Positions 1 to 8,898 of a stretch of DNA of 64,000 bases are shown here, in pieces; position 1 is the stretch's first letter; every line of letters begins with the position of its first letter. Origin of the DNA: Bacteroidia bacterium (GTDB taxonomy: Bacteria > Bacteroidota > Bacteroidia > Flavobacteriales > Flavobacteriaceae); assembly GCA_030427865.1 (NCBI GenBank), contig JAUICK010000006.1, forward strand, positions 105,567 to 169,566. The letters run 5' to 3'. The notes below the pieces were generated by a model. The model did no database searches. It was not told the origin of the DNA and saw only the letters and a program-made list of their open reading frames with translations. The translations under genes and the position numbers were made by a program.

Positions 1-939
1 AATGGCAACAACCATAAATTTTAAGGTTGGATCGGTTCTTACTTTATCCCAAGCACCTCTTAAGGTTAATAATCCATTAATCATACCTCCCCAAGATGGA
101 GCAATTAACATTACAGAAAATGCAACTCCTAAATTTTGAGCCCAATCTGGTAAAGAAGTATATAATAAATGGTGAGGTCCAGCCCAGATATAAATAAAGA
201 TTAAAGACCAAAAGTGAACAATTGACAATCGATAAGAATATACAGGTCTATTTGCCGCTTTGGGTACAAAATAATACATTAACCCTAAAAATGGTGTAGT
301 TAAGAAAAATGCCACAGCATTATGGCCATACCACCATTGCACAAGTGCATCTTGTACACCTGCATAAACAGAGTAACTTTTTAAGGCACTTACAGGTAAT
401 TCTAAACTATTAAAAATATGTAAAACTGCAACTGTTACAAATGTTGCTAAGTAAAACCAAACTGCTACATATAAATGGCGTTGTCTTCTTTTTAAGATTG
501 TCCAAATCATATTTACACCAAAAGCAACCCAAACTAAAGCAATAGCAATGTCTATTGGCCATTCTAATTCAGCATATTCTTTAGATGTTGTGTACCCTAA
601 AGGTAAAGTTATGGCTGCAGCAACTATAATTAATTGCCATCCCCAAAAATTGAACTTACTTAAAAAATCGCTTGCCATTCTTGTTTTTAACAATCGTTGT
701 AATGAGTAATAAACACCCGCATACATGGCGTTTCCAACAAAAGCGAAAATTACAGCATTTGTATGTAAAGGTCTTAAACGCCCAAAACTTAACCACGAAA
801 TACCGTCTGTTAAGTTGGGGAATAAAAACATTAAAGCTAAAATTAGCCCAACTGTAAACCCAACAATACCCCAAAGTAATGTTGCGTAGATGAAATTTTT
901 TACGATCTTATTATCGTAATAAAATTGTTGCATTTCCAT
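1..939 (-). CDS. ccoN: cbb3-type cytochrome c oxidase subunit I (partial)
   Basis: Heme-copper oxidase catalytic subunit of the high-affinity cbb3 terminal oxidase in the inner membrane; it reduces oxygen to water at low oxygen tension. The window holds the first 313 codons and the C-terminal part lies beyond the left edge. The start [10 protein letters not shown] is taken at 939; a second ATG lies two codons in. Visible signs are several hydrophobic helices, [16 protein letters not shown] with a low-spin heme ligand histidine, [14 protein letters not shown] with the CuB-site histidine, and WAGPHHLLY. It lies 22 bp after ccoS and is probably co-transcribed with it from the FNR-boxed promoter at 1153-1195. 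The family assignment is firm; a fusion to CcoO downstream cannot be judged. Confidence 0.95.
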   Translation of the reverse strand, partial: MEMQQFYYDNKIVKNFIYATLLWGIVGFTVGLILALMFLFPNLTDGISWLSFGRLRPLHTNAVIFAFVGNAMYAGVYYSLQRLLKTRMASDFLSKFNFWGWQLIIVAAAITLPLGYTTSKEYAELEWPIDIAIALVWVAFGVNMIWTILKRRQRHLYVAVWFYLATFVTVAVLHIFNSLELPVSALKSYSVYAGVQDALVQWWYGHNAVAFFLTTPFLGLMYYFVPKAANRPVYSYRLSIVHFWSLIFIYIWAGPHHLLYTSLPDWAQNLGVAFSVMLIAPSWGGMINGLLTLRGAWDKVRTDPTLKFMVVAI

Positions 940-961
940 ATTTACTTAAATTTAATTCTGT

Positions 962-1129
962 TTAGTTAGTTTCTTTTTTTTCCTTGACCAATTCATCATC
1001 AAACAACATACGCACAGAAGGTGTGTACATATCATCATATTGCCCTCTCTTTGTAGAAAGAATGAATATTATAAAAAAAGCTATTGCTACAATAATACTT
1101 ATAGAAAGTAGTAGGTATATTACGCTCAT
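962..1129 (-). CDS. ccoS: cbb3-type cytochrome oxidase assembly protein CcoS
   Basis: Small single-span membrane protein (55 aa) needed in this family for cofactor insertion or maturation of cbb3 oxidase. The sequence MSVIYLLLSISIIVAIAFF forms one N-terminal membrane helix, followed by a short charged tail (KRGQYDDMYTPSVRMLFDDE), as is typical of CcoS. An open frame reaches upstream to 1189, but the family length and the hydrophobic N-terminus favour the ATG at 1127-1129. The upstream extension would also run through the promoter and FNR-like box. It directly precedes ccoN. Confidence 0.92.
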   Translation of the reverse strand: MSVIYLLLSISIIVAIAFFIIFILSTKRGQYDDMYTPSVRMLFDDELVKEKKETN

Positions 1130-1152
1130 ATCTTGCCTGATAATTGATTTTT

Positions 1153-1195
1153 CAAAAATAATAGTGATAGATTTCTTAAAACATGACAAATATCA
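1153..1195 (-). promoter_or_regulatory. FNR-type box and promoter of ccoS-ccoN
   Basis: On the minus strand TGATATTTGTCA (1184-1195) fits the TGAT-N4-ATCA form of an Fnr/Crp-family site with one mismatch. A Bacteroidota -7 element of the form TAnnTTTG (TATTTTTG, 1153-1160) lies downstream. The box centre is about 40 bp before the start point inferred from that element, the class II activator position. The same core occurs before ccoI. Binding by the regulator at 6156-6842 is an inference. Confidence 0.65.
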
Positions 1196-1221
1196 TAATT
1201 CGTAAATATCTTAATAATTTG

Positions 1222-2586
1222 TTAAATAGTCATCGAAAATAACTGTGTTTTTGGTTTATTTTTTAATAAATGCGCATCAAAAGCCATACAAATGTTTCTT
1301 ACATAGGGTCTTGCCTTTTCAGGAATAGCAATCGAGTTTTCATTTACCTGTACCAAACCGTCTTCTTCCATTTCTTTTAACAATGACAAATGTTTTTCTA
1401 CATTATTTATTTTCATAGCATCTTCTTCCCACGAAGTGGAAAAATGACACATCATATTTAAAATGTGTTTTCTAATAATCTGATCTTCTTTAGACAATAA
1501 ATGACCTCTAAAAATTGGCAGTTCGCCTTCATTTACAATTTTTTGATATTCTTTAACTGTCTTTACATTTTGGGCAAATGCATACCAAGAATCGGAAATT
1601 GCAGACATTCCTAAACCAATCATTAATTGTGTTTTATTAGCTGTGTAGCCCATAAAATTTCTATGCAAAGTTTTGTTGATAGTTGCCTTATATAAACTAT
1701 CGGTTTTCAGTGCAAAATGATCCATACCAATTTCTTCGTAACCTAATTCTGCAAAAAGATTTTTACCAATTTCATATAGTTCTCTTTTTTCATCATTTTT
1801 AGGTAAATCATTTTCATTGAATCCTCTTTGCCCCACACCTTTTATCCAAGGTACGTGGGCATAACTGTAAAATGAAATTCGGTCTGGTTGCAATTCTTTG
1901 GTCTTGTTAATGGTATGAATTACGTTTTCTTTGGTTTGAAATGGCAATCCAAAAATTAAATCGTGACTTACAGAAGTATATCCAATTTCTCTGGACCATT
2001 TGGTAACCTGTTCTACTGCTTCAAAAGGTTGAATTCTATGAATTGCCTTTTGTACTTTTTCGTTGTAATCTTGTACTCCAAAACTGACTCTGGTAAAACC
2101 GCAATTAAACAAAGTCTGTAATTGTTCTTTTGTGGTATTGTTAGGGTGACCTTCAAAACTAAATTCTGCCTCAGGATGTTTATTAGAAAGTGCAAAAATG
2201 CCTTCCATTAAGTACGCTAAGTTTTCTTTTGAGAAAAAAGTGGGAGTTCCACCCCCTAAATGCAATTCTTTGATAATGGGCGTTTCATCAACTAAATCAA
2301 CATATAATTTCCATTCTTTTAAAACGGTTTTAATATAGTCTTCTTCGACTTCGTGACGTTTGGTAATATGTTTATGACACGCACAAAACGTACACAAACT
2401 CTCGCAAAAAGGTAAATGAATATAGATACTTATCCCTTCTGATGAATTGCTTTCTATAAATGATTTTTGAAAAGATTGAATCCAATCTTGCTTTCTAATT
2501 CCTTCTTTATTCCAATAAGGCACTGTTGGATAACTGGTATATCTTGGTCCTGGAATATTGTATTTTTGTATTAACGATGTTTTCAT
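1222..2586 (-). CDS. hemN: oxygen-independent coproporphyrinogen III oxidase
   Basis: Radical SAM enzyme that decarboxylates coproporphyrinogen III to protoporphyrinogen IX without oxygen, in cytoplasmic heme synthesis. The radical SAM cluster motif CESLCTFCAC lies at about residues 61-70 (CxxxCxxC), followed by the LGGGTPTF glycine-rich SAM site. The N-terminal IPGPRYTSYPT is characteristic of true HemN rather than HemW. The start MKTSLIQKYN at 2586 is preferred over an ATG five codons upstream because HemN proteins normally begin close to the PRYTSYPT motif. Length 454 aa is typical. Its place beside cbb3 oxidase genes suits heme supply under low oxygen. Confidence 0.95.
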   Translation of the reverse strand: MKTSLIQKYNIPGPRYTSYPTVPYWNKEGIRKQDWIQSFQKSFIESNSSEGISIYIHLPFCESLCTFCACHKHITKRHEVEEDYIKTVLKEWKLYVDLVDETPIIKELHLGGGTPTFFSKENLAYLMEGIFALSNKHPEAEFSFEGHPNNTTKEQLQTLFNCGFTRVSFGVQDYNEKVQKAIHRIQPFEAVEQVTKWSREIGYTSVSHDLIFGLPFQTKENVIHTINKTKELQPDRISFYSYAHVPWIKGVGQRGFNENDLPKNDEKRELYEIGKNLFAELGYEEIGMDHFALKTDSLYKATINKTLHRNFMGYTANKTQLMIGLGMSAISDSWYAFAQNVKTVKEYQKIVNEGELPIFRGHLLSKEDQIIRKHILNMMCHFSTSWEEDAMKINNVEKHLSLLKEMEEDGLVQVNENSIAIPEKARPYVRNICMAFDAHLLKNKPKTQLFSMTI

Positions 2587-2639
2587 TTGTTCTCGATACA
2601 ATTTTGTTTCATTTTCAACAAAATCACTCGAACTGACAA

Positions 2640-3338
2640 CTAATTCAGTTCTAAAGCAATTTCAATCATTTCTTTAAAAGTCTGCTCTCTTTCGTCTGCA
2701 GTAGTTCTTTCTTTAGTAACCAAACTATCAGAAATTGTTAAGATTGATAAAGCATTTACATTGTGTTTTGCAGCGACAGTGTACAACCCTGAAGTTTCCA
2801 TTTCTACACATAAAACTCCATAATCTGCCCATTTTTTATAGCTTTCAAATTCATCCGCATAAAATTCATCAGAACTTAAAATTCCGCCAGCTTTTACTGG
2901 AATCTTTTTTTCTTTGGCTACTTCTATTGCCTTTTGAAACAATTTAAAACTTGCTGTAGGTGCATAATCTGCGCCATTAAAACGAATAGTATTTAATCCT
3001 GAATTGGTAGATGCTGCCATTGCCAAAACAATATCTCTAATTTTTACATCTTTTTGATACGAACCAGCAGAACCTACTCTAATTAGGTTTTTAACTCCAT
3101 ATTCTGTAATTAATTCTGTGCAATAAATTAGTGTGGATGGTATTCCCATTCCTGTGCCTTGTGCAGAAATTCTTTTCCCATTGTATGTCCCTGTAAAACC
3201 TAACATTCCTCTGACATCATTATATTGAATTACATCTTTTAGAAAAGTATCTGCAATCCATTTTGCTCTCATAGGATCTCCAGGTAACAAAACTGTTTCT
3301 GCTATTTCTCCTTTTTTTGCTTCTATATGTACACTCAT
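2640..3338 (-). CDS. deoD: purine-nucleoside phosphorylase, DeoD type
   Basis: Cytoplasmic hexameric phosphorylase that splits purine (deoxy)ribonucleosides into base and (deoxy)ribose-1-phosphate for salvage. The sequence shows the family start [20 protein letters not shown] with the phosphate-site GDPMRAKW, then IRVGSAGSY, the substrate-binding VEMETSGLY and the catalytic-aspartate stretch SILTISDSL. Length 232 aa is standard. Its ATG overlaps the stop of the upstream cupin gene by four bases (ATGA), so the two are translationally coupled. Confidence 0.95.
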   Translation of the reverse strand: MSVHIEAKKGEIAETVLLPGDPMRAKWIADTFLKDVIQYNDVRGMLGFTGTYNGKRISAQGTGMGIPSTLIYCTELITEYGVKNLIRVGSAGSYQKDVKIRDIVLAMAASTNSGLNTIRFNGADYAPTASFKLFQKAIEVAKEKKIPVKAGGILSSDEFYADEFESYKKWADYGVLCVEMETSGLYTVAAKHNVNALSILTISDSLVTKERTTADEREQTFKEMIEIALELN

Positions 3339-3673
3339 TCTATTACTTTTTTTACACGTTTTACACTGTCAGTTTTCGATAAAGTTAGCCTTACAATACT
3401 ATCTTCTATTGCCAAAAGATTATGAATTTCTTGAGGTTTTAATGAAAGAATATCACCTTCGTTTAATTTTAGCACCTCATTATTAACTCCAAAATCTATA
3501 ATTCCTTTAATCACATGAACTATAATAGCAAATGGTGCTTGATGATCTTCCATAACCTGACCTTTTTTAAATACAATTCTAATTTCTTTTGAAAAATGGG
3601 TATCTAACAATAATGACAAAGCAGGTTTATCTGGATTGAATTTTATATTTTCTAAAAATGAGGCTACTTTCAT
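3335..3673 (-). CDS. small cupin-domain protein
   Basis: 112-aa protein resembling a single cupin barrel: a central run [21 protein letters not shown] followed by a [12 protein letters not shown] stretch, the usual second cupin motif with a glycine-rich turn and one histidine. The first-motif histidines are not complete, so metal binding is doubtful. It sits between ccoI (5 bp away) and deoD (4-bp overlap), in one run of leftward genes. No reaction can be assigned; small cupins next to cco genes are common in Flavobacteriia. Confidence 0.7.
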   Translation of the reverse strand: MKVASFLENIKFNPDKPALSLLLDTHFSKEIRIVFKKGQVMEDHQAPFAIIVHVIKGIIDFGVNNEVLKLNEGDILSLKPQEIHNLLAIEDSIVRLTLSKTDSVKRVKKVIE

Positions 3674-3678
3674 AATTC

Positions 3679-6054
3679 TTATTTTATTTTATTCCCTAAT
3701 AAATTGGTAGAAATAGTGGTAAACACTACAATACTTATTGAACTTAATGGCATTAAAATTGCTGCTATTACTGGCATTAATTGACCTGTTACCGCAAAAT
3801 ACAACCCCACAACATTGTAACACAAAGACAGTATAAAACAATATTTTATAATCTGAATTGCCTTCTTTGAAGCTTTGATATACGTTTCTATTTTGTTGAA
3901 TTTTGAAGCATCTAAAATTCCATCGCAAGCTGGTGAAAACACATTGATGTTTTCTGACAAAGCAATTCCCACATCACTTTGCGCCAATGCTCCTGCATCA
4001 TTTAAACCATCACCAATCATTAAAACTTTCTTTTTATCTTCTTGAAGATTGGCAACTACATTTAACTTATCTTCAGGTTTTTGGTTGAATAATAACTGCG
4101 TTTTTTTGGGCAAATATTTTTCTAAATAAACTTTTTCTCCTTCATTATCACCAGAAACAACCGCTAAATCATACTCATTACTCAGTGAATTAAAAAGAGA
4201 TTTTACTCCTTTTCTATAGGAATTCTTAAAAGTAAATTTACCTTTATAAACTTCATTAAAACTTACATAGACAGAAGTATCTAATGTAGATTTTTCATCA
4301 TTATTTTTCACAAAAGAAGAAGAACCCAATTTTAAACTCACATCTTTATACATTACTTGAATTCCTTTTCCTACAATTTCCTTATAATTGGATATTGTTA
4401 AGGTTTCAACTTCATCAAAAGAGTGATATAAAGTTCTACTTAATGGATGATTAGAAGCTCTTAACGAACTTTTTAAAATACTTTTCTCATTCTTACTTAA
4501 AGAAATTCCATCATAAGAAATTGTATTTTCTTTATGTGTAGTTAAGGTGCCTGTTTTGTCAAAAATAATAGTATCTATTGCCGCTAACTGTTCTACAACT
4601 GTTGCGTTTTTTAAGTAGAATTTTTGCTTTCCAAAAATTCGCAACATGTTACCTAAAGTAAAAGGAGCAGCTAATGCAATTGCACAAGGACAAGCAATAA
4701 TTAAGACAGCTGTAAAAACATTTAATGCTTTTGATGCATCAAAATACATCCAAAAAGCAGTTGATACAAAAGCAATTAACAAAACGATTATTGTAAAGTT
4801 TTTACTGATAGTATCAGTAATCGTTTTAAAACCAGATTTTTTATCTTTTTGAAAAACATCATTACTCCATAATTGTGTTAAGTAACTCTGAGAGACAGAG
4901 TTTAACACTTCCATTTCGATGACTCCAGACAATTGTTTTCCGCCTGCAAATAATTTGTCTCCAGATTTTTTTGCCACAGGTTCTGCTTCTCCAGTGACAA
5001 AACTGTAATCTATTGCTGCATTTCCGTTAATTAAAATTCCGTCTACAGGGATTAATTCTTGATTTCTAATCAGTAACCTGTCCCCTTTTTCTATATCATA
5101 AATTTGAACATTCTCTTCTTTATCTTTTGATGTAATTCGAGTTACGGCAATTGGAAAATAGGATTTATAATCGCGTTCAAATGATAAAAAATTATAGGTT
5201 TTTTGCTGAAAAAACTTCCCTAATAATAAGAAGAAAACCAATCCTGTTAAACTATCGAAGAAACCTGTCCCTAAATCGAAAATAATTTCGAAAGTACTTC
5301 TGATAAACAACACTGAAATCCCCAATGCTATAGGCACATCAATATTTAAAATTTTAGATCGTAAACCTTTAAATGCGGATATAAAATAATCTTTACCCGC
5401 ATAAAAAACAACGGGTAAGGAGAAGAAAAACATCAACCATCTAAAGACGTTTTTGTATTTCTCTATCCAAAAACCATCAACTTCAAAATACTCTGGAAAA
5501 GAGAGGAACATTACATTCCCAAAGGCAAATCCAGCAATACCTAACTTATAAATAAGGCTTCTATCAACTGCTTTTTTTCCTCCTTCATAATCCTCTAAAC
5601 TAATATAAGGTTCGTAACCAATTGAACTTAATAGCAAAACTATTTCTTTTAGAGAAGTTTTATCTGAATTATAGGTGATTCTAACTTTTTTCTTTGGAAA
5701 ATCTACTTGAGAAGAGGCTACTTTAGGGTTTAATTTATGCAAATTTTCGAGCACCCAGATACAAGAACTACAATGAATATGTGGAATATACAACGTTGCA
5801 ATTTGGGTATTGCTATCATTAAAATCTAATAACTTTTCCGCAATTTCTTTTTTATCCAAGAAATCGTATTTCCCTTGTACTTCAGTAGGAATAGCCCCAG
5901 GATTGTCTTGAAAATCGTAATAACAAGTTAAATCGTTTTCTGAAAAAATCTCATAAACAGTTTTACAACCATTACAACAGAAAAATTTCTCATCAAATTT
6001 TATTAAATTATCATCACAAGAATCGCCACAGTGATAACATTGTGTAGAATTCAT
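3679..6054 (-). CDS. ccoI: copper-translocating P-type ATPase for cbb3 oxidase
   Basis: Inner-membrane P1B-type ATPase (791 aa), the CcoI/FixI type, thought to export copper for cbb3 oxidase assembly. In order: a cysteine-rich N-terminal domain (CYHCGDSC, FCCNGC, residues 6-30), an HMA-like domain with HIHCSSCIWVLE, transmembrane helices, the actuator VTGEAEP, the copper channel motif IACPCAIALAAP, the phosphorylation site FDKTGTLTT, SNHPLS in the nucleotide domain, and the hinge MIGDGLNDAGAL. It diverges from the fnr gene with an FNR-like box between them. The CcoI subtype rests on the N-terminal cysteine domain plus the neighbours ccoN and ccoS. Confidence 0.94.
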   Translation of the reverse strand: MNSTQCYHCGDSCDDNLIKFDEKFFCCNGCKTVYEIFSENDLTCYYDFQDNPGAIPTEVQGKYDFLDKKEIAEKLLDFNDSNTQIATLYIPHIHCSSCIWVLENLHKLNPKVASSQVDFPKKKVRITYNSDKTSLKEIVLLLSSIGYEPYISLEDYEGGKKAVDRSLIYKLGIAGFAFGNVMFLSFPEYFEVDGFWIEKYKNVFRWLMFFFSLPVVFYAGKDYFISAFKGLRSKILNIDVPIALGISVLFIRSTFEIIFDLGTGFFDSLTGLVFFLLLGKFFQQKTYNFLSFERDYKSYFPIAVTRITSKDKEENVQIYDIEKGDRLLIRNQELIPVDGILINGNAAIDYSFVTGEAEPVAKKSGDKLFAGGKQLSGVIEMEVLNSVSQSYLTQLWSNDVFQKDKKSGFKTITDTISKNFTIIVLLIAFVSTAFWMYFDASKALNVFTAVLIIACPCAIALAAPFTLGNMLRIFGKQKFYLKNATVVEQLAAIDTIIFDKTGTLTTHKENTISYDGISLSKNEKSILKSSLRASNHPLSRTLYHSFDEVETLTISNYKEIVGKGIQVMYKDVSLKLGSSSFVKNNDEKSTLDTSVYVSFNEVYKGKFTFKNSYRKGVKSLFNSLSNEYDLAVVSGDNEGEKVYLEKYLPKKTQLLFNQKPEDKLNVVANLQEDKKKVLMIGDGLNDAGALAQSDVGIALSENINVFSPACDGILDASKFNKIETYIKASKKAIQIIKYCFILSLCYNVVGLYFAVTGQLMPVIAAILMPLSSISIVVFTTISTNLLGNKIK

Positions 6055-6074
6055 ATTTACTCTTTTGCCTTTTG

Positions 6075-6117
6075 CAAATTTCTAATAAGATTCTATTTTA
6101 GAATATGATATTTATCA
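6075..6117. promoter_or_regulatory. FNR-type box in the divergent ccoI / fnr promoter region
   Basis: TGATATTTATCA (6106-6117) is a perfect TGAT-N4-ATCA palindrome half-site pair. On the minus strand a GAAATTTG sequence (6075-6082), one mismatch from TAnnTTTG, places its predicted start point about 40 bp from the box centre, the same spacing as before ccoS. The box is also 39 bp upstream of the preferred fnr start codon, so autoregulation is possible. Confidence 0.65.
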
Positions 6118-6155
6118 CATTTTTAATATATTTGGTCTACATAATATCGGGCAAC

Positions 6156-6842
6156 ATGAGCAAATGTGAACAATGTATAATTCGTCAGTTTAACTCTCTA
6201 AAACACTTAAGCAGAGAAGAGTTGGTTAAAATGTCTAATTGCAAAACATCTAAAATTATAAAAAAAGGAGAAGCTATTTTTGATGAAGGAGAACGTTTAA
6301 AGGGTATTTTCTGTATTAAAGATGGCGTTTGTAAGGTCTCTAAAATGAGTGAAAATGGCAGAAATCAAATAATTAGTCTTGTTACAAAAGGAGATTTATT
6401 AGGAGAAAGGAGTTTAATTTCTGATGAAGCTTCTAACTTAAAAGCAATTGCTTTAAACGATATGGAAGTTTGTTTTATTCCAAAAGAAGAAATCATGAAA
6501 GATTTGGAGAAAAACCCTAGTTTTTCAATGAGCGTTTTAAAAGATATGGCTCAAACATTAAAACAAGCTGATAATGTAATTGTTGATATGGCACAAAAAA
6601 CGGTAAAACAACGTTTGGCTGAAACATTACTAAATCTTCAAGCTAAATTTGGAACAAATGAAGATAATGCTATTGATGTACATCTTTCTCGTGAAGACAT
6701 TGCAAACATTATTGGTACTGCTACAGAGTCTGCAATTCGTTTACTTTCAGATTTAAAAAAGAAAAAAATTATTGCCTTTAAAGGCAAGGACATCTCTATT
6801 CTTGATAGAAATGAATTGGAAACAATAGCGCAAGGTTTTTAA
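6156..6842 (+). CDS. Crp/Fnr family transcriptional regulator
   Basis: Cytoplasmic regulator (228 aa) with an N-terminal cyclic-nucleotide-binding-like fold (KGEAIFDEGERLKGIFCIKDG, GDLLGERSLI) and a C-terminal winged helix-turn-helix (LSREDIANIIGTATESAIR, LLSDLKKKKII), the Fnr recognition-helix pattern. Cysteines C4, C7 and C29 resemble the iron-sulfur ligands of FNR, but their spacing (CxxC then 21 residues) is not the E. coli pattern and a fourth ligand cannot be assigned. The ATG at 6156 is chosen because the upstream ATG at 6105 would overlap the FNR box and add a hydrophobic run foreign to the family. It diverges from ccoI and probably controls the cco genes. Confidence 0.9.
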   Translation: MSKCEQCIIRQFNSLKHLSREELVKMSNCKTSKIIKKGEAIFDEGERLKGIFCIKDGVCKVSKMSENGRNQIISLVTKGDLLGERSLISDEASNLKAIALNDMEVCFIPKEEIMKDLEKNPSFSMSVLKDMAQTLKQADNVIVDMAQKTVKQRLAETLLNLQAKFGTNEDNAIDVHLSREDIANIIGTATESAIRLLSDLKKKKIIAFKGKDISILDRNELETIAQGF

Positions 6843-6868
6843 TTTTTTTTATTATTTGTTTATAAACT

Positions 6869-6900
6869 AAAAAAGGTTCATCTTTCGATGAACCTTTTTT
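6869..6900. terminator. bidirectional terminator after the Fnr-type regulator
   Basis: The hairpin AAAAGGTTCATC - TTTC - GATGAACCTTTT (6871-6896 plus flanking A and T runs) has a U-rich tail on both strands. It ends the regulator gene. It abuts the left 16-bp att repeat, so before integration it probably also terminated tRNA-Asp from the other side. Confidence 0.9.
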
Positions 6901-6916
6901 CGGTCTGGACGGGACT
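6901..6916. repeat. left attachment-site repeat (att core)
   Basis: CGGTCTGGACGGGACT is identical to the last 16 bases of tRNA-Asp at 22125-22140. The identity stops sharply on both sides. It is the tRNA 3' remnant displaced to the far end by integration. Confidence 0.9.
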
Positions 6917-7091
6917 ATCCGTCTAACCAAAAACCCTTTATTTATAGTGCATTCAGGCTGTTTAAAAAAAACTCCACCTAATAACACACCTGTTAAATAG
7001 TATTTACGTAAAATTATAAATGAACGAATTGCATTTGTTTGCTTCACTAAAATACAAAATATTACGCAATAAATCTAATAAAACAAGCATT

Positions 7092-7123
7092 AAAAAAACC
7101 GCTTCTGAGCAACTAGAAGCGGT
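7092..7123 (-). terminator. terminator of the DUF6266 gene
   Basis: Perfect 9-bp stem ACCGCTTCT / AGAAGCGGT (7098-7106 and 7115-7123) followed on the minus strand by seven T, 28 bp beyond the stop of the leftward gene at 7151. Confidence 0.9.
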
Positions 7124-7150
7124 CTATAAATGTATTTAAACTTAAAGATT

Positions 7151-7792
7151 TTAAGAAGCCGTACCAGAGCCTAAATACACACTATTTGATACTACATTAC
7201 CATCAGCAGAAACGAATGCCATAAAAAGCTCTACTGCATCTCCTGCATAGGTGCTTGGTATATTTACAACTTGAGAACCTGCTGTTCTTACTGCGCCATC
7301 TAAAATAGAAATAGATTCCTTTTTGCTTGGATTGTAAACTAATACCATTGCTTTATCTGTAGCATTTGCATTTCCTTCTGCTGAATTATCGTCCCAACTA
7401 AAAGAAACTTGTCCAGCTGTTGCTAGATCTGTTGAGCCATTTAAAACTCCAGATAAATTACCTCTACTTAATAAAGCTAATGAATAATCGATTGTGAAAT
7501 TAGGCGCAATACCATCTACTGCATTATTTAACACATAAGACATTGCTGCGTTAAACTCAGTTTTCTTAGTGGCAAACGACTTGTAACCAATCTTAACAAA
7601 GTCTTTATTCGCTTGTAAATACTCTAGTGTAATCGTAAATTTATTACGTTGATTAACTTGTCCCTCTGTACGAGGATTCGCTACGCTAGATGGTTTAATT
7701 CTGATGTAGTCGATACCTTTCCAGCTTCCGCCTACAATGTTTCCTACCTTTCCAGATAAGCCCCCTAAAATTCCTTGAGATATTTTTCCCAT
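7151..7792 (-). CDS. DUF6266 family protein
   Basis: 213-aa protein with the typical Bacteroidota N-terminus MGKISQGILGGLSGKVGNIV, then WKGIDYIRIKPSS and VNQRNKFTITLEYL. The C-terminal half looks like a beta-sandwich with many small and polar residues (FSWDDNSAEGNANATDKAMV). There is no signal peptide or membrane helix. The family is of unknown function and, from memory, is often met in mobile or variable regions. It has its own terminator and a 130-bp AT-rich upstream gap, so it is probably monocistronic. A structural, appendage or phage-like surface role would be a guess only. Confidence 0.8.
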   Translation of the reverse strand: MGKISQGILGGLSGKVGNIVGGSWKGIDYIRIKPSSVANPRTEGQVNQRNKFTITLEYLQANKDFVKIGYKSFATKKTEFNAAMSYVLNNAVDGIAPNFTIDYSLALLSRGNLSGVLNGSTDLATAGQVSFSWDDNSAEGNANATDKAMVLVYNPSKKESISILDGAVRTAGSQVVNIPSTYAGDAVELFMAFVSADGNVVSNSVYLGSGTAS

Positions 7793-7928
7793 TTTTATTT
7801 AAAATTTAAATTGTTACTTGTTCGAATTTGGTACGGACTTAACTTTACTTTAAACCTTATTTTCACTACTAATATAACTAATATTAAAGCATTTTGTTAC
7901 GGTTTTAGGGTATTCTGATGCCTTTGCT

Positions 7929-8366
7929 TTAAGCTTCTTTACTTTGCATTACTTTGAAACAATTACGAATATATGCAACCTTTAAAACCGCCATTTTATC
8001 AATGATTTTTTGTAACTCTATTTCTTTTTTATTGATAAGCTCTACCGCTTTAATATGCTTTTGCATCTGATTGGTGATATTATTTGATTTTAAACCATTT
8101 TTAAGCGTATTTCTGCAATCATTTATAGAAATGAAAGGAATTACACTCCCTTTTAAATAATACGCATAAAAACCACCTATTTGCAACATTAAAGACAGGT
8201 AAAAAAGTGTGTTTTTATCACAATCATTTTGAGTGATAACCACAAAACAGTTTGCACAAGGATTTGATAAAGGCTTACCGCTGTTAAGCCCTTTGTTTAA
8301 AATAAAAAAATGAGGTTGCGCATAGGATTTACCTACTTGGTGTGTTTTTAGTTCAAAAGTTGACAT
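7929..8366 (-). CDS. conserved Bacteroidota protein of unknown function
   Basis: 145-aa protein with the N-terminal pattern KSYAQPHFFILNKGLNSGKP followed by PCANCFVVI, a middle part LSLMLQIGGFYAYYLKGSVIPFI and a C-terminal helical region. The pattern recalls the small family DUF6943 found in integrated elements of Bacteroidota, but this is recalled, not tested. No catalytic motif can be recognised. The C-terminal half is predicted helical (QKHIKAVELINKKEIELQKI). The upstream 250 bp to the next gene holds no other reading frame of note. Confidence 0.65.
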   Translation of the reverse strand: MSTFELKTHQVGKSYAQPHFFILNKGLNSGKPLSNPCANCFVVITQNDCDKNTLFYLSLMLQIGGFYAYYLKGSVIPFISINDCRNTLKNGLKSNNITNQMQKHIKAVELINKKEIELQKIIDKMAVLKVAYIRNCFKVMQSKEA

Positions 8367-8619
8367 AGCTATCCAATTTAAAATTGCTTCGCTACGCTTC
8401 GCACCATTATTTTTTTTGAAAAGAAAAAAAGATAGCTACTATTGTTGTGGCGTGGATAAGGCTGTCAAGGTTTTTGGATAAAAGTTTTTTTAGCAAAAAT
8501 GTACTAATTAAGCCCAAAGGCTATTGAAAAAAAAGTTTTATTCAAAACCCTTTAGGGCTTGACCTTTATAGCCTTTAGCGTGGGCTGTAGAAGCCACATA
8601 TATTTGCTGCCTTTTTTTA

Positions 8620-8898
8620 TTATTTTTTATCTAGAATATCTAAAATATCTTGTTTTTTGTAAAACACTCTATTGCCAATACGACGAGATTTTAAAATATT
8701 GGTTTTAGACCAAATATTTAATGTTACTAAACTAACTTTTAAATATTCTGAAGCTTGAAGTCTAGTTAGTAATTCATCATTTTTTTTAGTAGATATTTTT
8801 TTTAGATAATCTTCTATTTTTAAGACTAATTTATCTGTAATTATATCTGACAATTCATCGATTGAGATTTCTGTAATTTGGATGGTTTTAGTTTTCAT
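8620..8898 (-). CDS. small helix-turn-helix DNA-binding protein (excisionase-like)
   Basis: 92-aa protein whose C-terminal half has the HTH_17/MerR-like pattern LLTRLQASEYLKVSLVTLNI, W, then a wing with RRIGNRVFYKKQDILDIL. Such proteins in Bacteroidota elements act as excisionase-like factors or regulators of excision. It is one of two in the element (the other at 19403-19681) and lies just before a structured non-coding region, consistent with a DNA-processing or regulatory job. The exact role is inferred. Confidence 0.8.
   Translation of the reverse strand: MKTKTIQITEISIDELSDIITDKLVLKIEDYLKKISTKKNDELLTRLQASEYLKVSLVTLNIWSKTNILKSRRIGNRVFYKKQDILDILDKK

Noticed and set aside
984..1205. 73-codon frame on the + strand over ccoS
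   Set aside because: It is the antisense of ccoS and its promoter with no family features.
2013..2195. 60-codon minus-strand frame inside hemN
   Set aside because: Shadow of hemN in another frame.
6796..7047. An 83-codon frame on the minus strand across the left att site
   Set aside because: It runs through a terminator, the att repeat and the end of the fnr gene, has no family features and is an accident of the insertion junction.
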